Notes: generated by a model not told the origin, from the letters alone. Positions 25,857 through 34,440 are shown, numbered from the stretch's first letter. The stretch is 38,032 nt of DNA from Methylobacterium ajmalii (GCF_016613415.1 NZ_JACWCT010000089.1:1-38032), one strand, 5' to 3'. Translations and numbers: made by a program.

Positions 25857-26846
25857 TCAGAGCGGCCGCTTCAGCATCCGGGCGACGAGGCCGAGGATGC
25901 CCTCGCGGAACACCAGCACGCAGACCACGAACACCACGCCCTGGATGATCGTCACCCAGGCGCCGAACTGCGCCAGGTAGTTCTCCATCGCGATGATGAC
26001 GAAGGAGCCGAGGATCGGGCCGAACACCGTGCCCATCCCGCCGACGAGCGTCATCAGCACCACCTCGCCCGACATCGACCAGTGCACGTCGGTGAGCGAG
26101 GCGAGCTGGAACACGATCGCCTTGGTGGAGCCGGCGAGCCCCGCAAGCGTCGTCGAGAGCACGAAGACGGCCAGCTTGTACTGGTTGGCGCGGTAGCCGA
26201 GCGAGATGGCGCGGGGCTCGTTGTCGCGGATCGCCTTCAGCACCTGGCCGAACGGCGAGTGGATGATGCGGTAGATCAGCAGGAGGCCGAGGAAGAAGAT
26301 CGCGGCGACGAGGCCGTACAGCACCCGGTCGTCGGCGAGGCTGATGACGCCGAACAGGTGGCCGCGCGGCACCGCCTGGATGCCGTCCTCGCCGCCGGTG
26401 AACTTCGCCTGGAGCGAGAAGAAGAACACCATCTGGGCGAGCGCCAGGGTGATCATCGAGAAGTAGATGCCCTGGCGCCGGATGGCGAGCGCGCCGAAGA
26501 CGAGGCCGAGCAAGGCGGCCACGACTGTGCCGCCGAGGATCGCGAGTTCCGGGGTCAGGCCCCAGTACTTGGCGGTGTAGGCGGTGACGTAGCTCGCCAT
26601 GCCGAAATAGGCGGCGTGGCCGAAGGACAGGAGGCCGCCGTAGCCGAGCAGCAGGTTGAAGGCCAGCGCGAACAGCGCGAAGCACAACACCTTCATCAGG
26701 AAGACAGGATACAGGATGAAGGGCAGCACCGCGAGCAGGACCGCGATGATGACGAAGACGAGGCGGTGGAACGCCTTGGCATCCCGGCCCTCGGGCAGGG
26801 TGGCGGCGATCGGGGTGGCGTCGGTGGACGCCGCGGCGGAAGACAT
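25857..26846 (-). CDS. livM: Branched-chain amino acid/aromatic-type ABC permease LivM
   Basis: 329 residues with about 9 membrane spans. FALFALAFNLLLGYGGLLSF and HAAYFGMASYV are the family's conserved N-terminal spans; GLVFGALAIRRQGIYFSMIT follows; the EAA-like loop is FGQVLKAIRDNEPRAISLGY (about residues 205-225), and a late Gly-rich VLMTLVGGMGTVFGPILGSF span follows. It forms the channel with LivH. A 27-nt gap separates it from the livH gene. The specific substrate cannot be read; aromatic acids or amino acids are typical for this clade. Confidence 0.9.
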   Translation of the reverse strand: MSSAAASTDATPIAATLPEGRDAKAFHRLVFVIIAVLLAVLPFILYPVFLMKVLCFALFALAFNLLLGYGGLLSFGHAAYFGMASYVTAYTAKYWGLTPELAILGGTVVAALLGLVFGALAIRRQGIYFSMITLALAQMVFFFSLQAKFTGGEDGIQAVPRGHLFGVISLADDRVLYGLVAAIFFLGLLLIYRIIHSPFGQVLKAIRDNEPRAISLGYRANQYKLAVFVLSTTLAGLAGSTKAIVFQLASLTDVHWSMSGEVVLMTLVGGMGTVFGPILGSFVIIAMENYLAQFGAWVTIIQGVVFVVCVLVFREGILGLVARMLKRPL

Positions 26847-26873
26847 CGTGCGCGTTCCTTCAGGCGTGGCGGA

Positions 26874-27761
26874 TCAGGCGGTGCGGCCGAACAGGCCGGC
26901 GGGCTTCACCAGCAGCACCAGCACCATGATGACGAAGATCACGGTCGAGGAGGCTTCCGGGTAGAACACCTTGGTCAGGCCCTCGACCAGCCCGAGGCTG
27001 AAGCCGGTGATGATCGAACCGAGGATCGACCCCATGCCGCCGATCACCACGACCGCGAACACCACGATGATGATGTCGGCGCCCATGTTGGGGTTCACCG
27101 AGTAGACGGGCGCGGCGAGCACGCCCGCAAAGGCGGCGAGCGCGACGCCGAAGCCGTAGGTCAGCGTCAGCAGCAGGGGCACGTTGACGCCGAAGGCCTG
27201 GACCAGCGTCGGGTTCTCGGTGGCCGCGCGCAGGTAGGCGCCGAGCTTGGTCTTCTCGATGACGAGCCAAGTGGCGATGCAGACCACGAGCGATGCGACG
27301 ACGACCCAGCCGCGGTAGTTCGGCAGGAACATGAAGGGGAGGCGCTGGCCGCCCGACAATTCGGACGGGATCGCGTAGGGCAGGCCCGACACGCCGTACT
27401 CGTTGCGGAACAGGCCCTGGATGATCAGCGCGAGGCCGAAGGTCAGGAGCAGGCCGTAGAGGTGATCGAGCTTGTAGAGGCGCGAGATCAGCAGCCGCTC
27501 CAGGATCACCCCGAACAGGCCGACGATGATCGGCGCGAGCAGCAGCGCCCACCAGTAGCCGAGGCCGGCGTAGTTCAGCAGCATCCAGGCGACGAAGGCG
27601 CCCATCATGTACTGCGCGCCGTGGGTGAAGTTGATGATGTTCAACAGCCCGAAGATGATCGCCAGCCCGAGCGACAGGATGGCGTAGAACGAGCCGTTGA
27701 TGAGGCCGAGCAGGAGCTGGCCGAAGAGCGCCTGCATGGGGACGCCGAGGATCGTGGGCAT
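26874..27761 (-). CDS. livH: Branched-chain amino acid/aromatic-type ABC permease LivH
   Basis: 295 residues with about 8 spans. GQLLLGLINGSFYAILSLGL and AIIFGLLNIINFTHGAQYMM are the LivH signature opening; ATENPTLVQAFGVNVPLLLT is the coupling loop, and VVIGGMGSILGSIITGFSLG follows. The ATG at 27761 is taken; an in-frame Met at 27737 would lose only eight residues. Its upstream sequence has no strong ribosome binding site for either start. It follows a very stable intercistronic hairpin after the binding-protein gene. Confidence 0.9.
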   Translation of the reverse strand: MPTILGVPMQALFGQLLLGLINGSFYAILSLGLAIIFGLLNIINFTHGAQYMMGAFVAWMLLNYAGLGYWWALLLAPIIVGLFGVILERLLISRLYKLDHLYGLLLTFGLALIIQGLFRNEYGVSGLPYAIPSELSGGQRLPFMFLPNYRGWVVVASLVVCIATWLVIEKTKLGAYLRAATENPTLVQAFGVNVPLLLTLTYGFGVALAAFAGVLAAPVYSVNPNMGADIIIVVFAVVVIGGMGSILGSIITGFSLGLVEGLTKVFYPEASSTVIFVIMVLVLLVKPAGLFGRTA

Positions 27762-27804
27762 GGGGTCTGGCGACTCGCGTGGGGACCGGGCCGGAAGGCG
27801 GGAA

Positions 27805-27835
27805 GGGGCCGGCGGCGGGGCGCGCCGCCGGCCCC
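27805..27835 (-). other. 13-bp intercistronic hairpin after the binding-protein gene
   Basis: GGGGCCGGCGGCG (27805-27817) pairs perfectly with CGCCGCCGGCCCC (27823-27835) around a 5-nt loop. It lies 5 nt beyond the binding-protein stop and before livH. It may attenuate transcription or protect the upstream mRNA, giving more binding protein than permease. Confidence 0.65.
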
Positions 27836-27840
27836 GGGCA

Positions 27841-29046
27841 TCAGCTCTTGTTCACCAGCGGGCAGTTGCCCTGGTTGAGCGGGCGGAACGCCTCGTTGCC
27901 GGGAATCGTCGCCAGGGTCTTGTAGAGGTCCCACGGGCCCTTCGACTCGGCCGGCTTCTTCACCTCGAACAGGTACATGTCGTGGATCGTGCGGCCGTCG
28001 GGGCGGATGTTGCCCTTGCCGAAGAGCGGATCGTCGGTCGGGATCTCCTTCATCTTGGCGACGACCTTGGATCCGTCGGCGGCCGACTTCACCGCCTCCA
28101 CCGCCTTCAGGTAGTGCAGCACGCTGGCGTAGACGCCGGCCTGCACGGCGGTCGGCTTCTTGCCGCCGGCGAGCTTGGCGAAGCGATCCGAGAAGGCGCG
28201 GGTGCCGTCGTTGAGGTCCCAGTAGAACGGCTCGGTCAGCACCAGCCCCTGCGCCACCTTCGGGGTCAGCGCGTGGATGTCGGAGGAGAAGATCAGCAGG
28301 CCGGCGATGGCCTGGCCGCCCTCGGTGATGCCGAACTCGGCCGCCTGCTTGATGGCGTTGATGGTGTCGCCGCCGGCGTTCGCCAGCCCGATCACCTTGG
28401 CGCCGGAGCCCTGGGCCTGGAGCAGGAAGGACGAGAAGTCGGCGGTCGGGAACGGGGTCTTGACCGCGCCGATCACCTTGCCGCCGTTCTTGTTCACCAC
28501 CTCGGTGGTGTCGCGCTGCAGCGCCTGGCCGAAGGCGTAGTCGGCGGTGAGGAAGAACCAGGTGGTGCCGCCGCGCTTGACCATCGCGCCGCCGGTGCCG
28601 TTCGCCAGCGCCACGGTGTCGTAGGTCCAGTGCACGGTGTTGGGCGAGCATTGCGGCCCGGTCAGGTCGGCGGTGCCGGCGCCCGAATTGATGAAGGCCT
28701 TGTTCTTCTCGCGGGTGACCTGGTTGATGGCGAGCGCCACCGAGGAGGTCGGCACGTCGAAGATCGCGTCGACGCCGTCCCGGTCGTACCATTGCCGGGC
28801 GATCGAAGCGCCGACATCGGGCTTGTTCTGGTGATCGGCGGCGACGATCTCGACCTTCAGGCCCTTCTCGGCGGCCTTGAAGTCCTCGACCGCCATCCGG
28901 GCCGCGGCGACCGAGCCCTCGCCCGAGATGTCGGCATAGACGCCCGAGCGGTCGTTCAGCACGCCGATCTTGACCGGCGTCTGCGCGAGCGCCGGGGTCA
29001 TGGCGGCGGCGCAGAGGGCGCTGGCGAGCAACAACCGTTTCAGCAT
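27841..29046 (-). CDS. Periplasmic amino acid/aromatic-acid binding protein (LivK type)
   Basis: 401 residues from ATG 29046, with GGGAGGTAG upstream as ribosome binding site. The leader is KRLLLASALCAAAMTPALAQ (Sec, cleavage at ALA-Q). The mature part is Peripla_BP_6-like: VKIGVLNDRSGVYADISGEG at its start, IVAADHQNKPDVGASIARQW, VFLTADYAFG-like WFFLTADYAFGQAL, and VIGLANAGGDTINAIKQAAE. Sequence style is that of the LivK-like proteins that bind aromatic acids or branched-chain amino acids in soil alphaproteobacteria. Although ureG lies nearby, the gene order and sequence do not suggest the urea UrtA. Ligand undetermined. Confidence 0.87.
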   Translation of the reverse strand: MLKRLLLASALCAAAMTPALAQTPVKIGVLNDRSGVYADISGEGSVAAARMAVEDFKAAEKGLKVEIVAADHQNKPDVGASIARQWYDRDGVDAIFDVPTSSVALAINQVTREKNKAFINSGAGTADLTGPQCSPNTVHWTYDTVALANGTGGAMVKRGGTTWFFLTADYAFGQALQRDTTEVVNKNGGKVIGAVKTPFPTADFSSFLLQAQGSGAKVIGLANAGGDTINAIKQAAEFGITEGGQAIAGLLIFSSDIHALTPKVAQGLVLTEPFYWDLNDGTRAFSDRFAKLAGGKKPTAVQAGVYASVLHYLKAVEAVKSAADGSKVVAKMKEIPTDDPLFGKGNIRPDGRTIHDMYLFEVKKPAESKGPWDLYKTLATIPGNEAFRPLNQGNCPLVNKS

Positions 29047-29355
29047 CGTTCTACCTCCCTGTGGGGTGCCGCCCGGACGCGGCGGCGCTCGTCTGGATGT
29101 CGGTCGGCGGGCTTTGCGGCGCCGGTCGCGGCGCCGTGCCCGCTTCTTCGATCGGGGCCGCGGCCCCTCCGCCCGCGCGGCGGCGGGAGCCGGCGGGCCC
29201 GCACCCCGGCCGGGGGACCGCCGGAGCGGGCCGCCGGCCGGGGGACTCGTCGTCGGCACGCGCGCCGGGCCGGAATCTCCGCAAGCGCTGCCACGATCGG
29301 GCGAGAGGCCGGGGACGCCCCCGCCGGACAGGTCCGCGAAGGCCTCGGGCCCGCA
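29047..29355. other. 309-nt spacer inside the Liv-type operon
   Basis: This spacer separates livF from the binding-protein gene, far longer than the other gaps in the operon. It is extremely GC-rich. A 13-nt direct repeat CCGGCCGGGGGAC occurs at 29206-29218 and 29234-29246. The ribosome binding site of the binding-protein gene lies at its left end. No gene or clear promoter is seen. Confidence 0.5.
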
Positions 29356-30105
29356 TCAGACCCCGAGATAGGTGTGGAGCTTGTCGATGTTGGCGTCGAG
29401 CTCGGCATTCGGGATCATGTCGATGACCCGCCCCTGCTCGACGACGAAGTGCCGGTCGGCCACGGTCTGGGCGAAGCGGAAGTTCTGCTCCACCAGGATG
29501 ATCGTGTAGCCCTCGGACTTCAGCCGGGCGATGGTCCGGCCGATCTGCTGCACGATGACCGGGGCGAGGCCCTCGGTCGGCTCGTCGAGCAGGATCAGCT
29601 TGGCGCCGGTGCGCAGGATGCGGCCGATGGCGAGCATCTGCTGCTCGCCGCCCGAGAGCTTGGTGCCCTGGCTGCCCGAACGCTCCTTGAGGTTCGGGAA
29701 CAGGGTGTAGATCTGCTCGACCGTCATGCCCCCGGGCTTCACCCGCGGCGGGAGCATCAGGTTCTCGTAGACCGACAGGCTCGAGAAGATGCCGCGCTCC
29801 TCCGGCACGTAGCCGAGGCCGAGCTTGGCGATGTTGCGCGAGGCCATGGCGATGGTCTCGGTGCCGTCGTAGCGGATCGAGCCCTTGCGCTTGCCCAGGA
29901 TGCCGATGATGGCCCGCAGCGTCGTGGTCTTGCCGGCGCCGTTGCGGCCGAGCAGCGTCACCACCTCGCCGGGCTTCACGTCGAAGGTGATGCCGTGGAG
30001 GACGTGGCTCTCGCCGTACCAGCCCTCGAGGCCCTGCACGGAGAGGAGCGGGGCGGTGCCCGCGGCGGCCGCCGGGACCGGCTTCGTCATCACCGCCTCA
30101 GCCAT
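29356..30105 (-). CDS. livF: Branched-chain amino acid/aromatic-type ABC ATPase LivF
   Basis: 249 residues. Walker A LLGRNGAGKTTTL, the Q-loop area, signature LSGGEQQMLAIGRIL and Walker B LILLDEPTEGL are complete, and YTIILVEQNFRFAQTVADR is the H-loop region in LivF style (VEQN). It powers the permease pair LivH/LivM with LivG. Its start lies inside the livG 3' end (8-nt overlap), so the two ATPases are translationally coupled. Confidence 0.92.
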   Translation of the reverse strand: MAEAVMTKPVPAAAAGTAPLLSVQGLEGWYGESHVLHGITFDVKPGEVVTLLGRNGAGKTTTLRAIIGILGKRKGSIRYDGTETIAMASRNIAKLGLGYVPEERGIFSSLSVYENLMLPPRVKPGGMTVEQIYTLFPNLKERSGSQGTKLSGGEQQMLAIGRILRTGAKLILLDEPTEGLAPVIVQQIGRTIARLKSEGYTIILVEQNFRFAQTVADRHFVVEQGRVIDMIPNAELDANIDKLHTYLGV

Positions 30106-30892
30106 GACCGGCTCCGATATAGGCCTCGACCACGCGGGGATCCTTCGACACGGTGGCGTAGTCGCCCTCCGCCAGCACCTGGCCGCGCGCCAGCACGGTG
30201 ATGCGGTCGGACAGCGAGGCGACGACCGACAGGTTGTGCTCGACCATTAGGATGGTGCGGTTCTTCGAGACCCGGCGGATCAGCGCCGCCGTCCGGTCGA
30301 CGTCCTCGTGGCCCATGCCGGCCATCGGCTCGTCGAGGAGCAGCATCTCGGGCTCCAGCGCCAGCGTGGTGGCGATCTCGAGCGCGCGCTTGCGACCGTA
30401 GGAAAGCTCCACCGCCGGGATGTCGGCGAAATCCGACAGGCCGACCGCCTCGACCAGCTGCTGAGCCTCCTGGTTGAGGGCGCGCAGAACCGTCTCGGAG
30501 CGCCAGAAGTCGAACGAGTCGCCGCGCTTGCGCCGCTGGAGCGCGATGCGGACGTTCTCCTTGACGGTGAGGTGGGGGAAGACCGCCGAGATCTGGAACG
30601 AGCGCACCAGGCCGAGCCGGGCCACGTCCGCCGGCTTCATGCCGGTGATGTCGCGGCCGTTGTAGCGGATCGAGCCGGCCGACGGCGTCAGGAACTTCGT
30701 CAACAGGTTGAAGCAGGTCGTCTTGCCGGCGCCGTTCGGGCCGATCAGCGCGTGGATCGTCCCGCGCTTGACGTCGAGCGTCACGCCGTTGACGGCGCGA
30801 AACCCCTTGAACTCCTTGGTCAGGCCCTCGGTCGACAGGACGATGTCCTGACCCCTGGCACCCGCCTCAGCGTGGGTTAACGGTTGGGCCAT
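30098..30892 (-). CDS. livG: Branched-chain amino acid/aromatic-type ABC ATPase LivG
   Basis: 264 residues. Walker A IGPNGAGKTTCFN, signature VELSYGRKRALEIATTL (the SYGRKR variant typical of LivG rather than LSGGQ), Walker B MLLLDEPMAGMG and an H-loop ILMVEHNLSVVASL are in order. The C-terminal VVEAYIGAG ending is typical of LivG. It is the first gene of the minus-strand operon livG-livF-binding protein-livH-livM, preceded by a palindromic candidate operator. Confidence 0.92.
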   Translation of the reverse strand: MAQPLTHAEAGARGQDIVLSTEGLTKEFKGFRAVNGVTLDVKRGTIHALIGPNGAGKTTCFNLLTKFLTPSAGSIRYNGRDITGMKPADVARLGLVRSFQISAVFPHLTVKENVRIALQRRKRGDSFDFWRSETVLRALNQEAQQLVEAVGLSDFADIPAVELSYGRKRALEIATTLALEPEMLLLDEPMAGMGHEDVDRTAALIRRVSKNRTILMVEHNLSVVASLSDRITVLARGQVLAEGDYATVSKDPRVVEAYIGAGHG

Positions 30893-30924
30893 GTCGGCGC
30901 GTCACCCCTGCGTTTCCTCGCTCG

Positions 30925-30948
30925 CGCTTATGCGCGTATCGCATAGCG
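30925..30948 (-). promoter_or_regulatory. Palindromic candidate operator upstream of livG
   Basis: TATGCG (30929-30934) and CGCATA (30940-30945) are inverted repeats around CGTAT, extended on both sides by CGC/GCG with a one-base offset. It is about 35 nt upstream of the livG ATG, in a comparatively AT-rich patch, and so may be a binding site for a repressor or activator. The regulator is unknown. Confidence 0.42.
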
Positions 30949-31015
30949 AAACAGCATGCCGCCGAATGAGTGTCAACGGGGCGGGACGGGCCTGCCGCAG
31001 GGGGATTCTGGCCCG

Positions 31016-32116
31016 TCAGACCTTATTCACCGCTCGCTTCGGCTCCAGCAGCGCCCGGGCGGCGCGGGTCAGGGGCCGCTCGATCATGCGGTGCAGCACG
31101 ATCGCCACGAGGCCGGCGAGGACCAGCATGGCGACCGCCACCGGGCCCGGCCCGAGGCGGGCGGCGAGCCCGGTTGCCTCGACGACGACCCGCACCCCGC
31201 GCACCACGAACGGGTGCGCGAGGTAGAGCGCGTAGGAGGCATCCCCGAGGAGGATCGCGGGGCGCAGGAGGTGCGCCCGACGCGGGTCGCCCGGGCCGGC
31301 GGGCCCGAGGGCGGCGGCCGCGACGAGGAGGACGGCCGGCCCGCCCCAGGCGAGGCAGCGGGGGAGGGAGGGAACCTCTCCGGCGAGCGACAGGAGCGCG
31401 AGGCCGGCGCCCGCCAGCGCGAGGCGCAGGAGAGCCGGCAGGCGCAGGCCCTCCTGGCGTGCGAGGGCCAGCCCGGCGCCGCAGGCGAATTCGAGCACGA
31501 TCGGGTCGCTCCAGAACGCAAGCGGCACCGGCAGCGCCGCGCCGCCCCGCGCCGCCAGGCCCCCGAGGAGCGCGAGGCCGGTGAAGATCGCCGCCACGCC
31601 CGCGACGGCGGGGCGTCGTCCCCACGGCAGCACGAGGGCGAAGACTACGTAGAACGCCATCTCGTAGTTCAGCGTCCAGCCGAGGGAGTAGAGCGGCTGC
31701 ACCGTCCCGTCGGCCCGCGCCGTCGGCCAGAACAGGTAGGAGGCCGCGAGGTAGCCAGTCCCCTCGCCGCCGGACCCGAGGAGGCCGGGTCGCAGCCAGG
31801 CGAGGGCGAGGTAGAGCGTGGTGGCGAGCCAGTAGAGCGGCACCACCCGGGCGATCCGGTGGGCGAGGAAGACCCGTCCGGCCCCCGGCCGGCCGTGCAG
31901 CGGGGCGGCCGCGTGCACGATGATGAACCCCGAGATGACGAAGAACACGTCGACGCCCGCCGGCCAGGGCAGCCAGGCGGCCGGGGCGAAGGGAAGGCCC
32001 GCCCGGGCGGCGAGGCCCGCGACCTCGAACTGCGCGTGGCCGGCGACGACCATCACGGCGGCCAGCGCCCGCAGGACCTGGATTAGCGGCAGGGACGTGG
32101 GACGGGCCTGGGACAT
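31016..32116 (-). CDS. Acyltransferase family 3 membrane protein (OafA/ExoZ-like)
   Basis: 366 residues with about ten hydrophobic spans. RALAAVMVVAGH near residue 16 is the R-x10-H motif of acyltransferase-3 proteins; FFVISGFIIVHA and ARVVPLYWLATTLYLAL follow, then TLNYEMAFYVVFALVL and a late SYALYLAHPFVVRG segment. These enzymes acylate (often O-acetylate) exported carbohydrates such as exopolysaccharide or lipopolysaccharide sugars at the inner membrane. No glycan genes lie beside it, so the acceptor is open. It reads away from the DUF4142 gene; the 265-nt gap must hold both promoters. Confidence 0.85.
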   Translation of the reverse strand: MSQARPTSLPLIQVLRALAAVMVVAGHAQFEVAGLAARAGLPFAPAAWLPWPAGVDVFFVISGFIIVHAAAPLHGRPGAGRVFLAHRIARVVPLYWLATTLYLALAWLRPGLLGSGGEGTGYLAASYLFWPTARADGTVQPLYSLGWTLNYEMAFYVVFALVLPWGRRPAVAGVAAIFTGLALLGGLAARGGAALPVPLAFWSDPIVLEFACGAGLALARQEGLRLPALLRLALAGAGLALLSLAGEVPSLPRCLAWGGPAVLLVAAAALGPAGPGDPRRAHLLRPAILLGDASYALYLAHPFVVRGVRVVVEATGLAARLGPGPVAVAMLVLAGLVAIVLHRMIERPLTRAARALLEPKRAVNKV

Positions 32117-32381
32117 CGCTCACCGGATGGGCGCTGGGCGCCCGGGCAGGCCGGCGCGTCGAGGCCGCCGTCTTAGCCGAGCCGAGGCGCGTTCGGCCAG
32201 GGCAGGGGATGGTCCCGGACCTCGGGACGAGATTTGCGGCAGGGAACAATGCCGCCCCAACGTCGTTGTCCAGCCCGAAAGCGTCCTGTCAAGCCAACCA
32301 TCGGCCGCGACCGAGCACATGCTTCGATGTCCGGCGGCTTCGGCACGATACGCTCAAGAACAGACTATCAGGAGTTGACCG

Positions 32382-33098
32382 ATGAAGAAGCTCGTTGCCC
32401 TGACCGGCCTTGCCGTTGCTCTCGCCACCCCCGCCTTCGCGCAGCAGGTCGGCAACTTCAACGAGTTCCGCTCGATGGCGCTGATGTCGAATGCCTTCGA
32501 GGTGAAGTCGAGCCAGATCGCCCTCGACAAGTCGCGCAACCCGCGGATCCGCGAGTACGCCCGTGAGATGATCCGCGACCACCGCGCCGCCAACGTCGCG
32601 CTGCTCGGCGGCCGCGAGAACGTCGCCGGTGGCGTCGGCTCCGGCATCGGCGGCCTGATCGAGGCGCCCTTCGCGATCGCCGGCGGCGCTGTCGGCGCGG
32701 CCACGGGTGCGGCGGCCGGCGTCGTCGGCGGCACGCTCCAGGGCGGCCCGGTCGGCGGTCTCGAGGGCCTCGGCAGCGGCGCGGCCCGCGGCGCCCGGAT
32801 GGGTGCGAACGCGGTCGACTTCGACGGCGACGTGACCACCACGGCCGCCACCCGCGCCGTCCCGCTGAGCCCGCAGCAGCAGGCGATGCTCGCCGAGCTC
32901 GCCGACACCCCGGCCGGCCCGGCTTTCGACCGGACCTACGCCCGCATGCAGGTCCAGGCGCACGGGATGACCGTGTCCAGCTACCAGGCCTATGCCCAGT
33001 CGGGTCCGAACCCGGCGCTGCGCAACTACGTCCAGCAGGCCCTGCCGGTGATGCAGCAGCACCTGGCGATGGCCCAGCGCCTCCCGGGCGCCCGCTAA
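32382..33098 (+). CDS. DUF4142 periplasmic protein with a glycine-rich insert
   Basis: 238 residues. A signal peptide (MKKLVALTGLAVALATPAFA) is cleaved after residue 20. Residues 23-75 (FRSMALMSNAFEVKSSQIAL then REYAREMIRDHRAANVALL) and 163-235 (LSPQQQAMLAELADTPAGPA to LPVMQQHLAMAQRL) form the two halves of a DUF4142 ferritin-like helical domain. Residues about 76-150 are a Gly/Ala-rich insert (GAVGAATGAAAGVVGGTLQG) resembling glycine-zipper membrane stretches. DUF4142 has no assigned reaction and is often stress-related. AGGAGTTG upstream is a good ribosome binding site. A clear terminator follows. Confidence 0.83.
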   Translation: MKKLVALTGLAVALATPAFAQQVGNFNEFRSMALMSNAFEVKSSQIALDKSRNPRIREYAREMIRDHRAANVALLGGRENVAGGVGSGIGGLIEAPFAIAGGAVGAATGAAAGVVGGTLQGGPVGGLEGLGSGAARGARMGANAVDFDGDVTTTAATRAVPLSPQQQAMLAELADTPAGPAFDRTYARMQVQAHGMTVSSYQAYAQSGPNPALRNYVQQALPVMQQHLAMAQRLPGAR

Positions 33099-33127
33099 GC
33101 GCTCGACGCGGGTCTGAGGTAACGGAG

Positions 33128-33152
33128 CGGCGGGCCGAAAGGCCCGCCGTTT
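33128..33152. terminator. Rho-independent terminator
   Basis: CGGCGGGCC (33128-33136) pairs perfectly with GGCCCGCCG (33141-33149) around a GAAA tetraloop and is followed by TTT. It serves the DUF4142 gene and may also serve the convergent molybdopterin operon. Confidence 0.85.
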
Positions 33153-33186
33153 CCGCGTGCGTGGATCGTTGGCGACAGGGCGGCTC

Positions 33187-34440
33187 TCACCACAGGAGCG
33201 GGTGGCGGTAAACCTCCACCGGGTCGCCCTCAGCGACCCCGGTCACCGTCTCGGGCAGTTCGGCGAGCCCGTCGCTGCCGGTGAGCGAGGAGAGAAGCCC
33301 GGCACCGTCGCGGGGAAACTTCACCGCCTCGACGGTCCCGTCCGGGCCGCGGCGCAGGGAGACGCGGACGTATTCCCGGCGCCCGGCCTTCTTGGCGTAC
33401 CGGAAGGCGGCGCGGGCGGGCTCGCTCGGCGGGGCGTCGAGGGTGGCGCCGCCGAGGCGGGCGAGCAGCGGCCTGACGACGAAGAGCAGCGTGACGTAGA
33501 CCGCGACCGGATTGCCCGGCAGGCCGACGAAGGCGGTATCGCCGATGAGCCCCATCGCGACCGGCCGGCCGGGCTTGATCGCGAGGCGCCAGAACACCAA
33601 CCGGCCGACCGCCTCGACCGCCGCCTTGACGTGGTCCTCCTCGCCGGTCGAGACGCCGCCCGAGGTGACGATCAGGTCGTGGCCGGTCGCGGCCGCCGTC
33701 AGCCGCCCGGGCAGGGCGGCGGGGTCGTCGCGCAGGATGCCGAGATCGGCGACATCGGCGCCGAGGCGGCGCAGGAGCGCCACCAGGAGGATCCGGTTCG
33801 AATCGTGGATCGCGCCCGGCGGCAGCGGCGCCCCGGGCTCGGCGAGCTCGTCGCCGGTCGAGAACACCGCGACCCGCAGGCGCTGGCGCACGGCGAGGCT
33901 CGCGTGGCCGGTGGCGGCGGCGAGCGCGAGGTCGGGCGGGGTCAGCCGGCGGCCGGCCGGGATCACCACGCTGCCGCGGGCGATATCCTCGCCGGAGAGC
34001 CGCCGGTTGGCGCCGGCCTTCAGGCCCGCGGGCAGCGCCACCGCCTCGCCGTCGCGCCGCACGTCCTCCTGCATGAAGACGGTGTCGGCGCCCGGCGGCA
34101 TCGGGGCGCCGGTGAAGATCCGCACCGCCGCCCCCGTCGGCACGGCCGCCTCCGGCGCCGCCCCGGCGGGCAGGCGCCCGCGCACCGGCAGCACCGTCTC
34201 GGCGTCGCGCGCCAGGTCGGCGAAGCGCACCGCGTAGCCGTCGACCGCGGAATTGTCGAAGGGCGGCAGGTCGCGGCCCGCGACCACGTCCGCGGCAGCG
34301 ATGCGCCCGTCGGCTTCGGCGAGGGGAACCGTCTCGGTCCCGGCCAGGACCGGCACCCGCTCGGCGATCAGGGACGCGGCCGCCTCGACGGAGAGGAGCG
34401 GCCCCCCGAAGGCGAAGCAGTCGTCGGTCAGCTGCGCCAT
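33187..34440 (-). CDS. moeA: Molybdopterin molybdotransferase MoeA
   Basis: 417 residues with all the MoeA blocks: PPFDNSAVDGYAVR (catalytic Asp region), IFTGAPMPPGADTVFMQED, AVFSTGDELAEPG, SGGVSTGEEDHV, KPGRPVAMGLIGDTAFVGLP and then GNPVAV. MoeA inserts molybdate into adenylated molybdopterin, releasing AMP, to complete molybdenum cofactor in the cytoplasm. It is the last gene of the minus-strand operon, overlapping the mobB stop by 13 nt. This is the paralogue with the most canonical motifs and is likely to be the housekeeping MoeA. Confidence 0.93.
   Translation of the reverse strand: MAQLTDDCFAFGGPLLSVEAAASLIAERVPVLAGTETVPLAEADGRIAAADVVAGRDLPPFDNSAVDGYAVRFADLARDAETVLPVRGRLPAGAAPEAAVPTGAAVRIFTGAPMPPGADTVFMQEDVRRDGEAVALPAGLKAGANRRLSGEDIARGSVVIPAGRRLTPPDLALAAATGHASLAVRQRLRVAVFSTGDELAEPGAPLPPGAIHDSNRILLVALLRRLGADVADLGILRDDPAALPGRLTAAATGHDLIVTSGGVSTGEEDHVKAAVEAVGRLVFWRLAIKPGRPVAMGLIGDTAFVGLPGNPVAVYVTLLFVVRPLLARLGGATLDAPPSEPARAAFRYAKKAGRREYVRVSLRRGPDGTVEAVKFPRDGAGLLSSLTGSDGLAELPETVTGVAEGDPVEVYRHPLLW

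Noticed and set aside
25140..27878. A 912-codon plus-strand frame across the Liv permease genes
   Set aside because: It is antisense to livM and livH, begins inside the alpha/beta hydrolase in another frame, and is made of His/Gln/Asp/Glu-rich low-complexity sequence.
25857..30892. Reading the five-gene importer as a urea transporter because ureG is near
   Set aside because: Gene order (G, F, binding protein, H, M) differs from urtABCDE, and the binding protein resembles LivK-type aromatic/amino acid proteins.
31016..32116. Plus-strand frames through the acyltransferase region
   Set aside because: Arg/Gly/Glu-rich shadows; the minus-strand protein shows membrane spans and the R-x10-H motif.
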